From: Schlesneria sp. DSM 10557
Lineage (GTDB): Bacteria > Planctomycetota > Planctomycetia > Planctomycetales > Planctomycetaceae
Length of the DNA: 64,000 bases
NCBI RefSeq assembly: GCF_041860085.1
Contig: NZ_CP124747.1
Location: 1,302,001 to 1,366,000 of the forward strand
Direction of reading: 5' to 3'
Position 1 is the stretch's first letter, and each line of letters starts with the position of its first letter. Both the position numbers and the translations under genes were made by a program. The notes beneath the pieces were generated by a model. The model made no database searches and was not told the origin of the DNA. It saw nothing but the letters and a program-made list of their open reading frames with translations. Shown piece after piece: positions 1 through 9,400 of this stretch.

Positions 1-1049
1 CCGAGTGAGCTGACTCGCCAGAACCGGACCGAGATGCGGGCTGCGTTGGGTGAAAGCCCGAGAATATAAAACGGAGTCTCTTTGTCTCCGAGTTCCGCCG
101 GATACTTTCCCTGGGCGATCAGATGCAGAATGTTCTGCAGTTTGTTCAGCAGTCCCTCGTCTTCTGGTGGGGGATTGCCCAGTACCAACCCGAAGATATT
201 CTCCATGGGTGTGGGCTTTTCGGTCCAGAAGACGGTCGTGGCGTCCCCGATCTGGACTCGTCGACTTCGATCGGCCAGCAGACTGTTGAGTGCGGTGCAG
301 TATTGAAAGGCAGCCGTTTCGCTCACCGGGGCATTTCGTGATTGCTCCTTCCCATAGGATTCAAAAGCGTCCAGATTGAATGAGACGATTGCGGCGCCGG
401 AAGACTGAGCGCCGGAGACCCCCTTAATCTTGGGATCATGCAGTCGAGCGATCGGAGCTTTTCGACCGGTCACCAGACACTGTCCCAGTTCCGCTTCTGT
501 AGACGTGGTCGCCTGCTGGAGTTGGTCCCGCCACCATTGCCGAACGGAGTCGACTTCGTGTACGAACTGACTTTTCCCCCGGATGCGAAAGAGGCCAAAT
601 CCAGTCCCGATCTCGACTAGACCGGGATGTTCGACAGACTGTGCAGGATCCCACTTTTCGAGAAAGCGGCAGACGGCACTGAACTGCGGATCTTGAATCG
701 TCTGCTCTAATTCAAGGTGACGCTGGCGGAATGCTTCGAACGCCTGGCGAGTTCGTTCCGGCTTGGGGTCGTCAGGCTTGTAGCCCAACATGTAGGCGGG
801 ATTGTCCCACAGAAAACAGGGATTGACACCAGCCCCAGGCGGCTTTGAATCGCCACACACGAGCAGCGAGGCAGCGACCTTTTTCTTGCCGTCACCGGTC
901 CTGAGATCCTCGATCCCGTGCAACGACCCATCCGGATCGAGAACCACCGCGTAGGAGATTTTCTGTCGGCTGAATCCTGCGGGCGCGATATCGGAATCGG
1001 GCTCAGCGGCCAATCGTTCGTAGTAGCTATTGAGTGCTTGAAGAATCAT
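1..1049 (-). CDS. cas8c: Cas8c (Csd1), type I-C Cascade large subunit, partial
   Basis: This is the N-terminal ~349 codons of a Csd1/Cas8c protein; the C-terminal part lies beyond the left edge. Cas8c is the large subunit of the type I-C Cascade complex and takes part in PAM recognition and Cas3 recruitment (family knowledge). Recognisable stretches are an N-terminal [16 protein letters not shown] segment, [21 protein letters not shown] near residue 70, an [20 protein letters not shown] block near residue 190, and the [15 protein letters not shown] block at the very end of the visible part, which is diagnostic of Csd1. The start ATG at 1049 overlaps the cas5c stop as ATGA, so the two are translationally coupled. 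cas7, cas4, cas1, cas2 and the array would be expected further left. The reading frame is open to the edge. Confidence 0.93.
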   Translation of the reverse strand, partial: MILQALNSYYERLAAEPDSDIAPAGFSRQKISYAVVLDPDGSLHGIEDLRTGDGKKKVAASLLVCGDSKPPGAGVNPCFLWDNPAYMLGYKPDDPKPERTRQAFEAFRQRHLELEQTIQDPQFSAVCRFLEKWDPAQSVEHPGLVEIGTGFGLFRIRGKSQFVHEVDSVRQWWRDQLQQATTSTEAELGQCLVTGRKAPIARLHDPKIKGVSGAQSSGAAIVSFNLDAFESYGKEQSRNAPVSETAAFQYCTALNSLLADRSRRVQIGDATTVFWTEKPTPMENIFGLVLGNPPPEDEGLLNKLQNILHLIAQGKYPAELGDKETPFYILGLSPNAARISVRFWRVSSL

Positions 1050-1762
1050 GAATGCACCTCCTGCAGCGCCGGTTGAAGGGGAGGAACGTCGATGACACCG
1101 TCGTGCATGCGGGCACGAAAGAAGTGGGGCAGGGTGTCACGCCGCTCACCGGTATGGCCACAGATCGTGTCCGACGTCTTCCCGGTGGCAGGTCGAAACT
1201 CGATATCGTGCAGGAGGTAGCCCAGGTCTTGTTCACCTGTGAGGGGGGACGTGGGAATTGAGCCATCGATCCACTCGAAGTCACAGGGAAACTCGCGGCA
1301 TCCCAGATAGGGGTGGTGGAAATACTGGCCTCGTTCGGCCCGGCGTTTGAAGATGTTGTAGTGCTTTTCGATGGGATCGCTGGGATCCAGGATTTCAAAC
1401 CGCGCTTCGATGGCATACGCCACATCCGTGAGGATGGTCGCGGCACGTTGTTGCCGCGTCTCTTCGATAAAGAGCGACAGTGGCTCGGTCGACCTTCCCG
1501 CCATGGCCTGTCGGGCATTGGATGCCGACGCCTTGGAGGAAACTTCATTTCGGCGCAGATTGGTGAAGCGAATCGGCTTCAAGACGTGCAGCCGCTCGAC
1601 AACCCACCGGACCTGCGGCTTCCAGTAGATCGCTTCCAGCACCCCCCGCGCAGCGGACGGAGTAATAACGTCGTAGCTGACACGCTCGACCTTCATTTCC
1701 GGGCGAGTGAAGCAGGCGTAGTCCGCCCAAACTTTCAAGCGAATTGGCGACATGATCGTCAT
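1046..1762 (-). CDS. cas5c: Cas5c (Cas5d), type I-C pre-crRNA endonuclease
   Basis: A 238-residue Cas5 of the type I-C subtype. In this subtype Cas5 replaces Cas6 and cleaves pre-crRNA, then stays on the 5' handle of the crRNA in Cascade (family knowledge). The RAMP fold is indicated by the N-terminal [22 protein letters not shown] strand-helix start. A Tyr at residue 46 (AIYWKPQ) and a Lys-His pair at 133-134, followed by RRAERGQ, fall where the catalytic Tyr, Lys and His of characterised Cas5d enzymes lie, so it looks active. The start used is ATG at 1762; an in-frame ATG at 1753 is an alternative. It follows cas3 after 241 bp and overlaps cas8c by 4 bp. Two palindromic 18-mers sit 70 and 173 bp upstream and may control it. 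Confidence 0.94.
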   Translation of the reverse strand: MTIMSPIRLKVWADYACFTRPEMKVERVSYDVITPSAARGVLEAIYWKPQVRWVVERLHVLKPIRFTNLRRNEVSSKASASNARQAMAGRSTEPLSLFIEETRQQRAATILTDVAYAIEARFEILDPSDPIEKHYNIFKRRAERGQYFHHPYLGCREFPCDFEWIDGSIPTSPLTGEQDLGYLLHDIEFRPATGKTSDTICGHTGERRDTLPHFFRARMHDGVIDVPPLQPALQEVHS

Positions 1763-1831
1763 CTTCTCCTGTCTAGGTACCGTTGACCTCAGACCCTGAG
1801 TTATGAAGGCTGCAAGCTCTGCAAAGTAATT

Positions 1832-1952
1832 CTAGCAGTTTGTTGCTACATCGTTCAACCGTCATTTCATCGCTCACTCAGCTGAATTCAGGTATAAACG
1901 ACCATCAGATCGAAACCCGGTCTGCGGATTGAAACTAGCAATTCGTTGCTAC
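1832..1952. promoter_or_regulatory. Two direct copies of a palindromic 18-mer upstream of cas5c
   Basis: The 18-mers at 1832-1849 (CTAGCAGTTTGTTGCTAC) and 1935-1952 (CTAGCAATTCGTTGCTAC) match at 16 of 18 positions, are in the same orientation and are 103 bp apart. Each has an inner palindrome TAGCA(A/G)...TTGCTA with a 4-nt centre. The second is enclosed by a further TCTGCG/CGCAGA pair (1921-1926 and 1952-1957). Spacing and symmetry suit a DNA operator bound by a dimer, or an RNA hairpin in the cas leader; function is inference. Confidence 0.45.
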
Positions 1953-2001
1953 GCAGATGGCTGAGAAGGGGTGAGCGAATCCGCTCACCCCTGTTTCAAT
2001 C
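1927..2001. repeat. Inverted pair of the 9-mer GATTGAAAC in the cas3-cas5c gap
   Basis: GATTGAAAC occurs on the plus strand at 1927-1935 and on the minus strand at 2001-1993, directly after the cas3 stop. ATTGAAAC is the usual 3' end of type I-B/I-C CRISPR repeats, which becomes the crRNA 5' handle (family knowledge). Each copy is followed, reading along its own strand, by a hairpin: TAGCAA-TTCG-TTGCTA after the plus copy and a 10-bp GGGGTGAGCG stem after the minus copy. No full-length repeat or regular spacing is present, so this is not a called array; it may be a relic repeat, a guide-like pseudo-repeat, or chance. Confidence 0.35.
1968..1991 (-). terminator. Perfect 10-bp hairpin just after cas3
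   Basis: GGGGTGAGCG (1968-1977) pairs perfectly with CGCTCACCCC (1982-1991) around a 4-nt loop AATC. It lies 13 bases past the cas3 stop codon. No T-tract follows in the direction of cas3, so it is either a weak intrinsic terminator, a 3' stabiliser or part of the structured cas3-cas5c junction. Confidence 0.45.
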
Positions 2002-2003
2002 GA

Positions 2004-4298
2004 TCACATGATCAATGCCGATGGCTCCACGTAGCCCGGGCGGTCGATGCGAATACCCAGCTTCTCGTCGTAGGCACTCCCATTAATCAGTGCCGGGTAC
2101 TGGCCATGAATCGGCTCAATGTCGGGAGCCATCGCTTGATACAAATTGTTGTAGAGCGTGACGGAATAGCGTTGGAGTTGGCGGAGGAGTTTTCGATCCG
2201 GGCCATCCAGCCTCAGCCGTCTGATGAGATCCCGGCCGACGCACCCATAGGGAACGAACACCGTCTGTCCCTGCTCTTCAATCAGTCGAAATCGATCTGC
2301 GGCATTGCGGAAGTCGGCTGAAAATTCGGTGGTCGGACAGGGGAAGCACTTCATCACCCCTGCTTCCGGTGTCTTGTCCCAGCGGTTCGGTCCAGAGCGT
2401 TTCCAGTAATGAAGCTCAAAGTAGGCGCGTATGGCGTCAGGACTCAGAACGTCCTCTTGAAAGGCTGGAATAATTTCACTCGCCGACATCGCGGTCGAAC
2501 GGAGGTATCCCTGAAGAGTCACCTCCTGAGGGTCGAAGACAAAGACAGTTCCGATCTCGGATCTCCCTTCTCTGTTACAGCGACCCGCCGCCTGAGCGAT
2601 CGAATCGAGACCCGACAACGCGCGAAACACGACCGGGAAATCCACATCGACGCCCGCCTCGATCAGTTGCGTCGAGATGACGCGGCACGTCTGTCTGCGT
2701 TGAAGTCGCCGCCGGATCTGAACAATCGTGTCGGAGCGATGCTGACCGCACATGAGTGTGCTGAGGTGATAGAGTCCCTCAGCGTTCCCGCTTGATTCCA
2801 GCTCGCGGAACAGTTTGGCGGCATGGGCGCGCGTGTTGACGATCGTCAGGAACGATGCCTGTTCCTCCATCCGTGTGACAAGTTCCTGATCAGTGATCTT
2901 ACCTGGAACAATCTTGTTTTCTCGAGAACACGGTTCGCCAATGACGCGAACCTGAACCCGTTTCATCTGGGCTGCAAGCTTCGCAGGTTCCGGGATGATT
3001 TCCATGACGTCGGGAAGTCCAATCGTGAACTGGTCCCGGTAATGAACGGCAGGTTGTGTCGCGGTACATAAGACAATCGTGCAGCCGTAGCCGCGGACAA
3101 GCTCCTGCAGCGCTGCCAGACAGGGCCGAAGCCGATCCACTGGCAACGTCTGCGCTTCATCGAGGATGATGACACTGTTGACGAGATTGTGCAGCTTGCG
3201 ACAGCGGGACGTTTTCGCGGCGAACAGTGACTCGAAAAGTTGAACATTGGTCGTGACGACGAGTGGTGCATCCCAGTTCTCGGTCGCCAGGCGAGAGCGG
3301 GGCGATTCACGTTGATCCTCCGGATCCACATTGGAATGGTGCTCCAGAACGATCTCGTCGCTCAACGACTGGAAAACCTGCCGGAAGACATCTGCCGTCT
3401 GCTCGATAATACTCGTAAACGGAATGGCGTAGACGATTCTCGACTTGCCGCGCTGGATCGCATGTTCCAGGGCGAAAGCGAGCGACGACAACGTCTTGCC
3501 TCCCCCGGTGGGAACGGTGAGAGAAAACATTCCGGGGGGCTTCGCCGCTGCATCACGGCACGCTGCCAGAATCTGCTGCCGACATGTTGAGACGGTCCCT
3601 GGTACGGCATTGAACTGCTTCTTTTCCAGTTCCGCATCAAGCGCTGCCTGCATTGTCATGAACGGCGGCAGATGCCCTGACGCACGACGTTCCGATTTCT
3701 CCCGATCACAAAATTCCTCGGTGGCCAGAAAGTCGGCATCAACCAGACACGAAAAGAGCATGCGTGTAAAGAACGCGTACCGGAACCCTAGAATATCACG
3801 GGTGTCCTTCGAAGCCTGCATTTCGAGCGGTTCGAGGTCGCACTCAGGACGGAGGATTTCATCTGGCACAGCGACACAAGCGGGAACCTTCTTTCTCTGT
3901 CGCTCAAACAGACTGGAATCTCCGCCACTGGCATTTGCCAGACCAGCGTGATGTCCTGCGATCACATAGGCGAGGATTTGGCCATTTCCGCCCAACTGCT
4001 TCGCCGCGAGCTGGGCACCCGCAGTGGAATGGTCAACTCGGTTGAACTGTTCAAGGTGGGCTTCAAAGCCATTGGCGGTGAGTAAGTAGTCCTGGAAGGC
4101 ATCGCTATACTTTCCGAGATCATGCCAGAGTCCGGCAAGCCGGCCCCAGTTCTCCGCCTGAAAGGACTTTGCGAACGCAGCACAACGGTCACTCACGCGC
4201 TGAATATGATCACTTAGTAGCTCCCAGCGGGAAGTATCTGCGTCACCTTGAACACTATGCCCATAATAGGTCCTCTGTTTCTTATCCAGGTGGTTCAT
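2004..4298 (-). CDS. cas3: Cas3 helicase-nuclease, type I-C (HD-helicase fusion)
   Basis: A full 764-residue Cas3: it is recruited by target-bound Cascade and degrades the displaced DNA strand. The HD nuclease domain is N-terminal (residues ~25-200), with the His-Asp pair HD at 59-60, DHSTAG at 89-94 and GHHAGL at 115-120. The superfamily 2 helicase follows, with Walker A PTGGGKT at 263-269, DEAQ (the DEAH/DEAQ box) at 380-383, the TAT motif near 412 and the motif VI QAAGRCNREGR at 569-579. The C-terminal ~130 residues are the accessory domain. All active-site motifs are present, so it looks functional. It is the first gene of the cas operon; cas5c and cas8c follow downstream, separated by an unusual structured 241-bp gap. 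The start ATG at 4298 lies 53 bp from a TATAAT box on the same strand. Confidence 0.96.
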   Translation of the reverse strand: MNHLDKKQRTYYGHSVQGDADTSRWELLSDHIQRVSDRCAAFAKSFQAENWGRLAGLWHDLGKYSDAFQDYLLTANGFEAHLEQFNRVDHSTAGAQLAAKQLGGNGQILAYVIAGHHAGLANASGGDSSLFERQRKKVPACVAVPDEILRPECDLEPLEMQASKDTRDILGFRYAFFTRMLFSCLVDADFLATEEFCDREKSERRASGHLPPFMTMQAALDAELEKKQFNAVPGTVSTCRQQILAACRDAAAKPPGMFSLTVPTGGGKTLSSLAFALEHAIQRGKSRIVYAIPFTSIIEQTADVFRQVFQSLSDEIVLEHHSNVDPEDQRESPRSRLATENWDAPLVVTTNVQLFESLFAAKTSRCRKLHNLVNSVIILDEAQTLPVDRLRPCLAALQELVRGYGCTIVLCTATQPAVHYRDQFTIGLPDVMEIIPEPAKLAAQMKRVQVRVIGEPCSRENKIVPGKITDQELVTRMEEQASFLTIVNTRAHAAKLFRELESSGNAEGLYHLSTLMCGQHRSDTIVQIRRRLQRRQTCRVISTQLIEAGVDVDFPVVFRALSGLDSIAQAAGRCNREGRSEIGTVFVFDPQEVTLQGYLRSTAMSASEIIPAFQEDVLSPDAIRAYFELHYWKRSGPNRWDKTPEAGVMKCFPCPTTEFSADFRNAADRFRLIEEQGQTVFVPYGCVGRDLIRRLRLDGPDRKLLRQLQRYSVTLYNNLYQAMAPDIEPIHGQYPALINGSAYDEKLGIRIDRPGYVEPSALIM

Positions 4299-4525
4299 AG
4301 GAAACGACCGTACACATCCTAAAACCGACTGTCAAACGAATCGCTTTGCTATTATATGAGAAGGTGATGTGGACTGTTTATTCGTCGGCGGAGGGACGTG
4401 TAGTGTTCAGATCAATCGGAAGCTAAACAGTATTTCGAGGTCGAAACGGTCTACTTCTGATTACCTCGCGTGCCCGGTTCGCTGGCCAGGCACCAGGGGC
4501 GATTTCGATTGAGTCCCGCCTTCGC
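4299..4525. other. Region upstream of cas3, probable promoter only
   Basis: No gene is supported here. On the minus strand a TATAAT hexamer lies at 4356-4351, 53 bp upstream of the cas3 start, but no good -35 hexamer sits 16-18 bp before it. A TTGACA is also present on the minus strand at 4335-4330 without a matching -10. One of these may drive cas3. Confidence 0.3.
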
Positions 4526-4735
4526 TCAAAGAGGAAGCCGGGGATATGGGTGCAATGCGCCACTTGTCTTCGCCCCATCCGCCAAAGGTGCTCGCAGTGT
4601 TGGCTGAAGTTGCTCTGACGATTCGAGTCCGGTGAAACAGTCATCGTTTCGAACCTCCTCACACAACGAAGACCTCGGCCAAGCACACAACAAAGCACAG
4701 ACACAAGCAAGAACAGTTCGAGTGACAACCGCCAT
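4526..4735 (-). CDS. Possible small secreted protein, coupled to the DUF4269 gene
   Basis: A 69-residue open frame starts with ATG at 4735, overlapping the DUF4269 stop as TAATG, which is typical of translational coupling. Residues 1-25 look like a signal peptide (Arg at 6, then a hydrophobic VLACVCALLCAW core and a small-residue region). The rest has no domain I recognise. Against it: a second frame over the same bases is also open for 101 codons, and the composition is not clearly coding. It may be real or chance. Confidence 0.25.
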   Translation of the reverse strand: MAVVTRTVLACVCALLCAWPRSSLCEEVRNDDCFTGLESSEQLQPTLRAPLADGAKTSGALHPYPRLPL

Positions 4736-5256
4736 TATCTACCGTTCGTGATGATCCATGCGGCGAGTTGTTCGTCGCTGAGGTCCTCGAGCAGCAGCAG
4801 GGACTCGTAGGGGTCGCCGGTCAGGCCCAGGGCCTGGGCGAAGGCGGGTTCGGTTTTCTGTCCCTTGTCGGGCGCCTGCTGGATCAGCGGCCGTAACTCG
4901 GGGTGCAATCTCAATAGCCGCTGCTCGATCAGAAAGTGTCTTACACCCGCCTGCCTCTGCACGGGGATCTGCTGGCAGAAGAGTTCGATGGGCCATCCCC
5001 GATACTCGAAATTGGCGATGCAGGTCGGCTGCTGTCCGATGGAGAGTGATCGGACGGCGAATGCGGGCAACTGCTGGAACTCCGTCAGGACTCGGTCGCG
5101 GAAATGATCCAGGTCGGCGGCCTCGCAGGCGACATCGATGTCGCTTGAGGTCACCATGATTCCGAGAGGCGGGGTGCCGATTACCATGGGCCGGAATTCC
5201 GCCAGTTTCGCCAGCAAGTCCAGATCGGCCAGAATTTGTTCGTAGTGAACTCGCAT
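4735..5256 (-). CDS. DUF4269 domain protein (nucleotidyltransferase-like)
   Basis: A 173-residue protein of the DUF4269 family. The block IGTPPLGIMVTSSDIDVACE (residues ~27-46) has the G-x-x-x-S-D-I-D layout of nucleotidyltransferase-fold proteins, with two acidic residues in SDID as possible metal ligands, and the Arg/Glu-rich middle (REVLTEFQ-like helix, then YRGWPIELFCQ) is typical of the family. No substrate is known for the family, so no reaction is proposed. The length is near the usual ~170-180. The ATG at 5256 follows a GAAGGGAGAAC ribosome-binding site. It stands apart from the cas operon and is divergent from the GntR regulator, with 320 bp between them. Confidence 0.75.
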   Translation of the reverse strand: MRVHYEQILADLDLLAKLAEFRPMVIGTPPLGIMVTSSDIDVACEAADLDHFRDRVLTEFQQLPAFAVRSLSIGQQPTCIANFEYRGWPIELFCQQIPVQRQAGVRHFLIEQRLLRLHPELRPLIQQAPDKGQKTEPAFAQALGLTGDPYESLLLLEDLSDEQLAAWIITNGR

Positions 5257-5576
5257 GGTTCTCCCTTCGTGCTGCCGGGCTGCACTGACTTTTCAAACAG
5301 CTCTGACTGCATCGGGTTCGGTTGTAACGGCCGGCCGTCGGCTCCGTACCCGCGCCTGGCACTGATTTCCGCCGATCGACATTGCGCGTCATGCGGGGCA
5401 GGGTGCCGAAAGTGTTCGATTTCGGAAAGTACAGAAATTGACATCATTGACTGACTCTATATTATCGATAATATATACGCGTCGTGCGGTAGGGCTGATG
5501 TGATAGCGGATTTGTTCGCAACCTGTTCAAATGCTGCTTGTTACATCGGGCACGAGTTGGAAAGAGAGAATCGGCA
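5257..5576. other. Divergent control region with an 18-bp palindrome
   Basis: This 320-bp gap separates the divergent DUF4269 and GntR genes. The only structure seen is the perfect palindrome at 5458-5475 in an AT-rich stretch, listed separately. No short gene is supported. Confidence 0.5.
5458..5475. promoter_or_regulatory. Perfect 18-bp palindrome, candidate operator of the GntR regulator
   Basis: TATATTATCGATAATATA is its own reverse complement over all 18 bases and is the most AT-rich point in the region. It lies ~100 bp before the GntR start. GntR/FCD proteins bind short palindromes as dimers and often repress their own gene (family knowledge), so an autoregulatory operator overlapping a -10 element is the best guess. 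The bound protein is inference. Confidence 0.5.
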
Positions 5577-6284
5577 ATGCCTTCCCTGCGCCAATGCATG
5601 AGTGACAAGATCAGAAACGCACTGACCTCCAGGATCTTCGATGGAAGCTTGAAGGCAGGGGAGCGGCTGGTTGAGTTAGAAATTGCACGGGAATTTGACA
5701 CCAGTCAGACTCCCGTCCGGGAAGCCTTGCGGGAACTCGAATCGCTGCAGCTCGTGGAATCGATTCCCTACCGCGGAACTCGCGTTCGGGAAATTTGTGA
5801 TCGGGAGATGATCGAGGCGTATACCGTGCGGGGCGTACTGGAGCAACTCGCTGCTGAGCTGGCTGCACCGCGACTGGCCGGGAATGTTTCCTCTTTGCGG
5901 ACGTCCCTGGCGCTGATTCACGATGCAGCCCGAACGGGAGACATCGAGGCGTATGCTCGCCACAACATTGAGTTTCATCGAACCATCGTCCTGGCATCAG
6001 ACAATCAGGTGCTGATTCAGTCCTGGGAACGACTCGCATTTGAAGCTCGGGTCAGACTTCATCTGCATCGTCGTCATGAGCCAAGTTTAGTTGATCGGGC
6101 GCGCGAACATGATGGCCCGGTCGATGCTCTGGAACGGGGTGACGGAGTCACTGCCGGTCGTTTGCTGCGAGAGCACGCAGAGTCGTGTAAGCAGCGCTGG
6201 TGTGATCGAGTCGCTGGTTCGGCTGCTTCGCAGCAGACCGGTACGACGGAATTGACGCCCGTCACTGCCAGTTGTTTGTCCTGA
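5577..6284 (+). CDS. GntR-family transcriptional regulator, FCD subfamily
   Basis: A 235-residue regulator. Residues ~5-72 form the winged helix-turn-helix: the recognition region QTPVREALRELESLQLVE and the wing YRGTRV are classic GntR. Residues ~80-215 are an all-helical FCD ligand domain, including the AYARHNIEFHRTIV stretch with His residues that in many FCD proteins bind a metal. FCD ligands are usually organic acids; none can be assigned here. The ATG at 5577 is preferred because the HTH begins right after it; a TTG at 5538 would add 13 residues. The gene lies 155 bp before the RND pump on the same strand, so pump control is possible. A palindrome upstream may be its operator. Confidence 0.88.
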   Translation: MPSLRQCMSDKIRNALTSRIFDGSLKAGERLVELEIAREFDTSQTPVREALRELESLQLVESIPYRGTRVREICDREMIEAYTVRGVLEQLAAELAAPRLAGNVSSLRTSLALIHDAARTGDIEAYARHNIEFHRTIVLASDNQVLIQSWERLAFEARVRLHLHRRHEPSLVDRAREHDGPVDALERGDGVTAGRLLREHAESCKQRWCDRVAGSAASQQTGTTELTPVTASCLS

Positions 6285-6439
6285 TGACTGTCGTTTGTCC
6301 TGGAGAATGGTGGCGTGATTGACCTGCCTGAGCCCGGCGGCCGGGGTCATCCCGTCGATTGACCTTCCCTTTCTGTGACTCACTTACGTCATGCCGACGC
6401 AAGCGGATCGCGGTACGTCCATTTACAAAACGTGACACC

Positions 6440-9400
6440 ATGTGGATCGTTCGTCTCGCTCTGCGTAAACCCTACACCTTCGTGGTGATGTCCATTCTGA
6501 TCGCAATCCTTGGGATCGTGACGATCGCCCGGATGCCGATGGATATCTTTCCGGAAATCCAGATTCCTGTGGTGGCCGTCATCTGGACGTACACCGGGAT
6601 CTCACCGGACGAAATGGAAACGCGCGTCGTGGGAAACTATGAGCGTGTGCTGGTGTCGACCGTCAGTGGCATCGAACACATTGAAAGCCAGTCCCTGAAC
6701 GGCATCAGTGTGGTGAAGATCTTTCTCCAGGAAGGGGCGAATATCGACAGCGCCATCTCGCAGGTCGTCGCGACCTCGCAGCAGGTGCTCCGTTCGATGC
6801 CACCTGGCATCTTTCCCCCACTGGTCATGCGCTATAACGCGGCGAACGTGCCGATTGTGCAGGTCTCGCTGAGCAGCGATGTGCTGAACGAGCAGCAGCT
6901 CTTCGATAACGCCACCAACGGACTGCGTCCCGGGATGGCGACCGTGCCGGGTGCTCAGGTGCCGTATCCTTACGGGGGAACCGTAAGACAGATCATGATC
7001 GATATCGATCCTGAAAAGCTGTATGCGTGGAACCTGTCGGCCGCGGATGTCTCGGCAGCCATCTCGGTTCAGAACCTGATCGCTCCATCGGGAACGGCGA
7101 AGATTGGCGAACAGGAATATAATGTCCGGCTGAACAACAGTCCGACGGTGGTCGAAGAAATCGCGAACCTGCCGATCAAGTCGGTCGGCACACGCACCAT
7201 CTTCATGCGGGACGTCGCCCATATTCGCGACGGGGCTGCTCCGCAAACCAACATCATCCGGGTCGATGGCAAGCGCGGGGTGCTGCAACCGGTGCTCAAG
7301 TCGGGTGCCTCGACGCTGGAAATTGTGAATGGCGTGAAACGGCGCATGCCCGCCATCCTCGCCACGTTGCCTGATACGCTGAAAGCGACATTACTCTCGG
7401 ACCAGTCGATCTTCGTAAGTGGTGCGATTCACGGAGTGCTGATGGAAGGAGCCATCGCCGCAGGGCTGACAGGTCTGATGATCCTGTTATTCCTCGGTTC
7501 GTGGCGCAGTACTCTGGTCGTGGTGATCTCGATTCCGCTGTCGATCCTCGTCTCAATTATGGCATTGTCGTTCCTGGGGCACACACTGAACGTGATGACG
7601 CTGGGTGGTCTGGCTCTCGCGGTCGGTATTCTCGTCGATGATGCCACCGTGGAAATCGAGAATATCCACCGGAATCTCCATCTCGGAAAACGCCTGGTTC
7701 CGGCCATTCTTGACGGGGCCCAGCAGATCGCGACCCCGGCGTTTGTTGCAACGCTGTGTATCTGTATCGTGTTCGTCCCTGTGGTGTTCATCACCGGTGC
7801 GGCCCGCTCGCTCTTCGTCCCGATGGCGATGGCGGTGGTCTTCGCGATGCTGACCAGCTACTTCCTCAGCCGAACCCTCGTTCCGACGCTGACCCACTAC
7901 CTGCTGGCTGGCGAAGTGGAAATGTACGGAGGCAAGAAAGAGGGGGCGTCAGAAGACCAGGAACCACCCAGGTTTGGTCTGATCTGGCGGGTGCACCACC
8001 GGTTCAACCACTACTTTGACAAGCTGCGCGATTTTTATGGAGTCTGCCTGCTGACGGCCCTCAACCACCGGGCTCTGGTCGCGATGGCGTTCCTGACACT
8101 GGTGGCGGCGTCGAGCGCGTTGCTGCCGATGCTCGGACGCGATTTCTTCCCCAGTGTCGATTCGGGACAGATGCGAATGCACGTGCGGGCCCCCGCGGGA
8201 ACCCGTATTGAAGAGACGGAACGCTGGTTCGGGCGAATCGGTGACGTCGTACGTGAGATTATCCCTCCGGACGAACTGGAAACGATCATCGACAACATCG
8301 GCATACCGAACAGCGGGATCAATCTGGCGCTCAGTGACGGCTCGTTGATGTCGGCGGCGGATGGCGAGATGCTGATCACGCTGCACGAGCACCACGCGCC
8401 GACCAATGAATACATCGCCAGGCTGCGGCGTGAACTGAACAAGCGATTCCCCGACCTGACATTCTACTTTCAACCGCCGGACATCGTGACGCAGGTGCTG
8501 AACTTCGGTCTGGCAGCTCCGATCGATGTGCAGATCGTCGGGCCTCGGGGCAACTATGAAAAGAACTACCAGATCGCCAAGCAGATCCGGGACAGGATTG
8601 CCGAAATCCCCGGAGCGGTCGACGCTCACCTGCAGCAGGTCATCCGTACGCCGGAATTGAACATCGACGCCGACCGAACGCTGCTCAGTCAATTGGGTAT
8701 TTCGGCCCGCGATCTGTCGAACGACATGCTGGTGTCGCTGAGTTCCAGCGGTCAGGCAGCCCCGAACTTCTGGCTCGACCCGAGGACCGGGGTGCAATAT
8801 CCACTCGTGGTGCAGGCGCCTCAGTTCCGGATCGATTCGGTTGATGCCATTAACTCGACCCCCGTTTCCCGCAGTGGAGACAGCACCGAAGCCCAACTGC
8901 TGGGGAACCTGGCCAGCGTACGTCACGCGTTCGGTCCCACAAACGTCACCCATTACAACATCGCGCAGAGTTTCGACGTCCTGGCGGGAGTTCAGGGAAC
9001 GGACCTGGGCAGCGTGGCGGCGGCGATCGACAGGATCGTGGACGAGATTCGTCCGACACTTCCCCGAGGGACAACGATTACCGTGCGAGGTCAGGTGCAA
9101 AGTATGATGACCTCGTTCCGAGGACTCAGCTACGGGCTGATCTTTGCCGTGGTACTGGTCTATCTGCTGATGGTGGTGAACTTTCAGTCCTGGCTCGATC
9201 CCTTCATCATTCTGATGGCTCTGCCAGGTGCACTCAGCGGCATCCTCTGGATGCTGTTCGTCACTCAGACCACGATCAGCGTTCCTGCGCTGATGGGGTC
9301 GATCATGTGTATCGGGGTCGCCACCGCTAACTCAATTCTGCTGGTGACGTTCGCGAACGATCAGCAGTTGGCAGGCATGAATTCGATTGATGCGGCGTGG

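Noticed and set aside
4620..4640. GATTCGAGTCC, like the T-loop of a tRNA
   Set aside because: No acceptor, D or anticodon arms can be formed around it.
7949..9100. A 383-codon minus-strand frame inside the RND pump gene
   Set aside because: Shadow frame opposite a certain gene; no domain resemblance.
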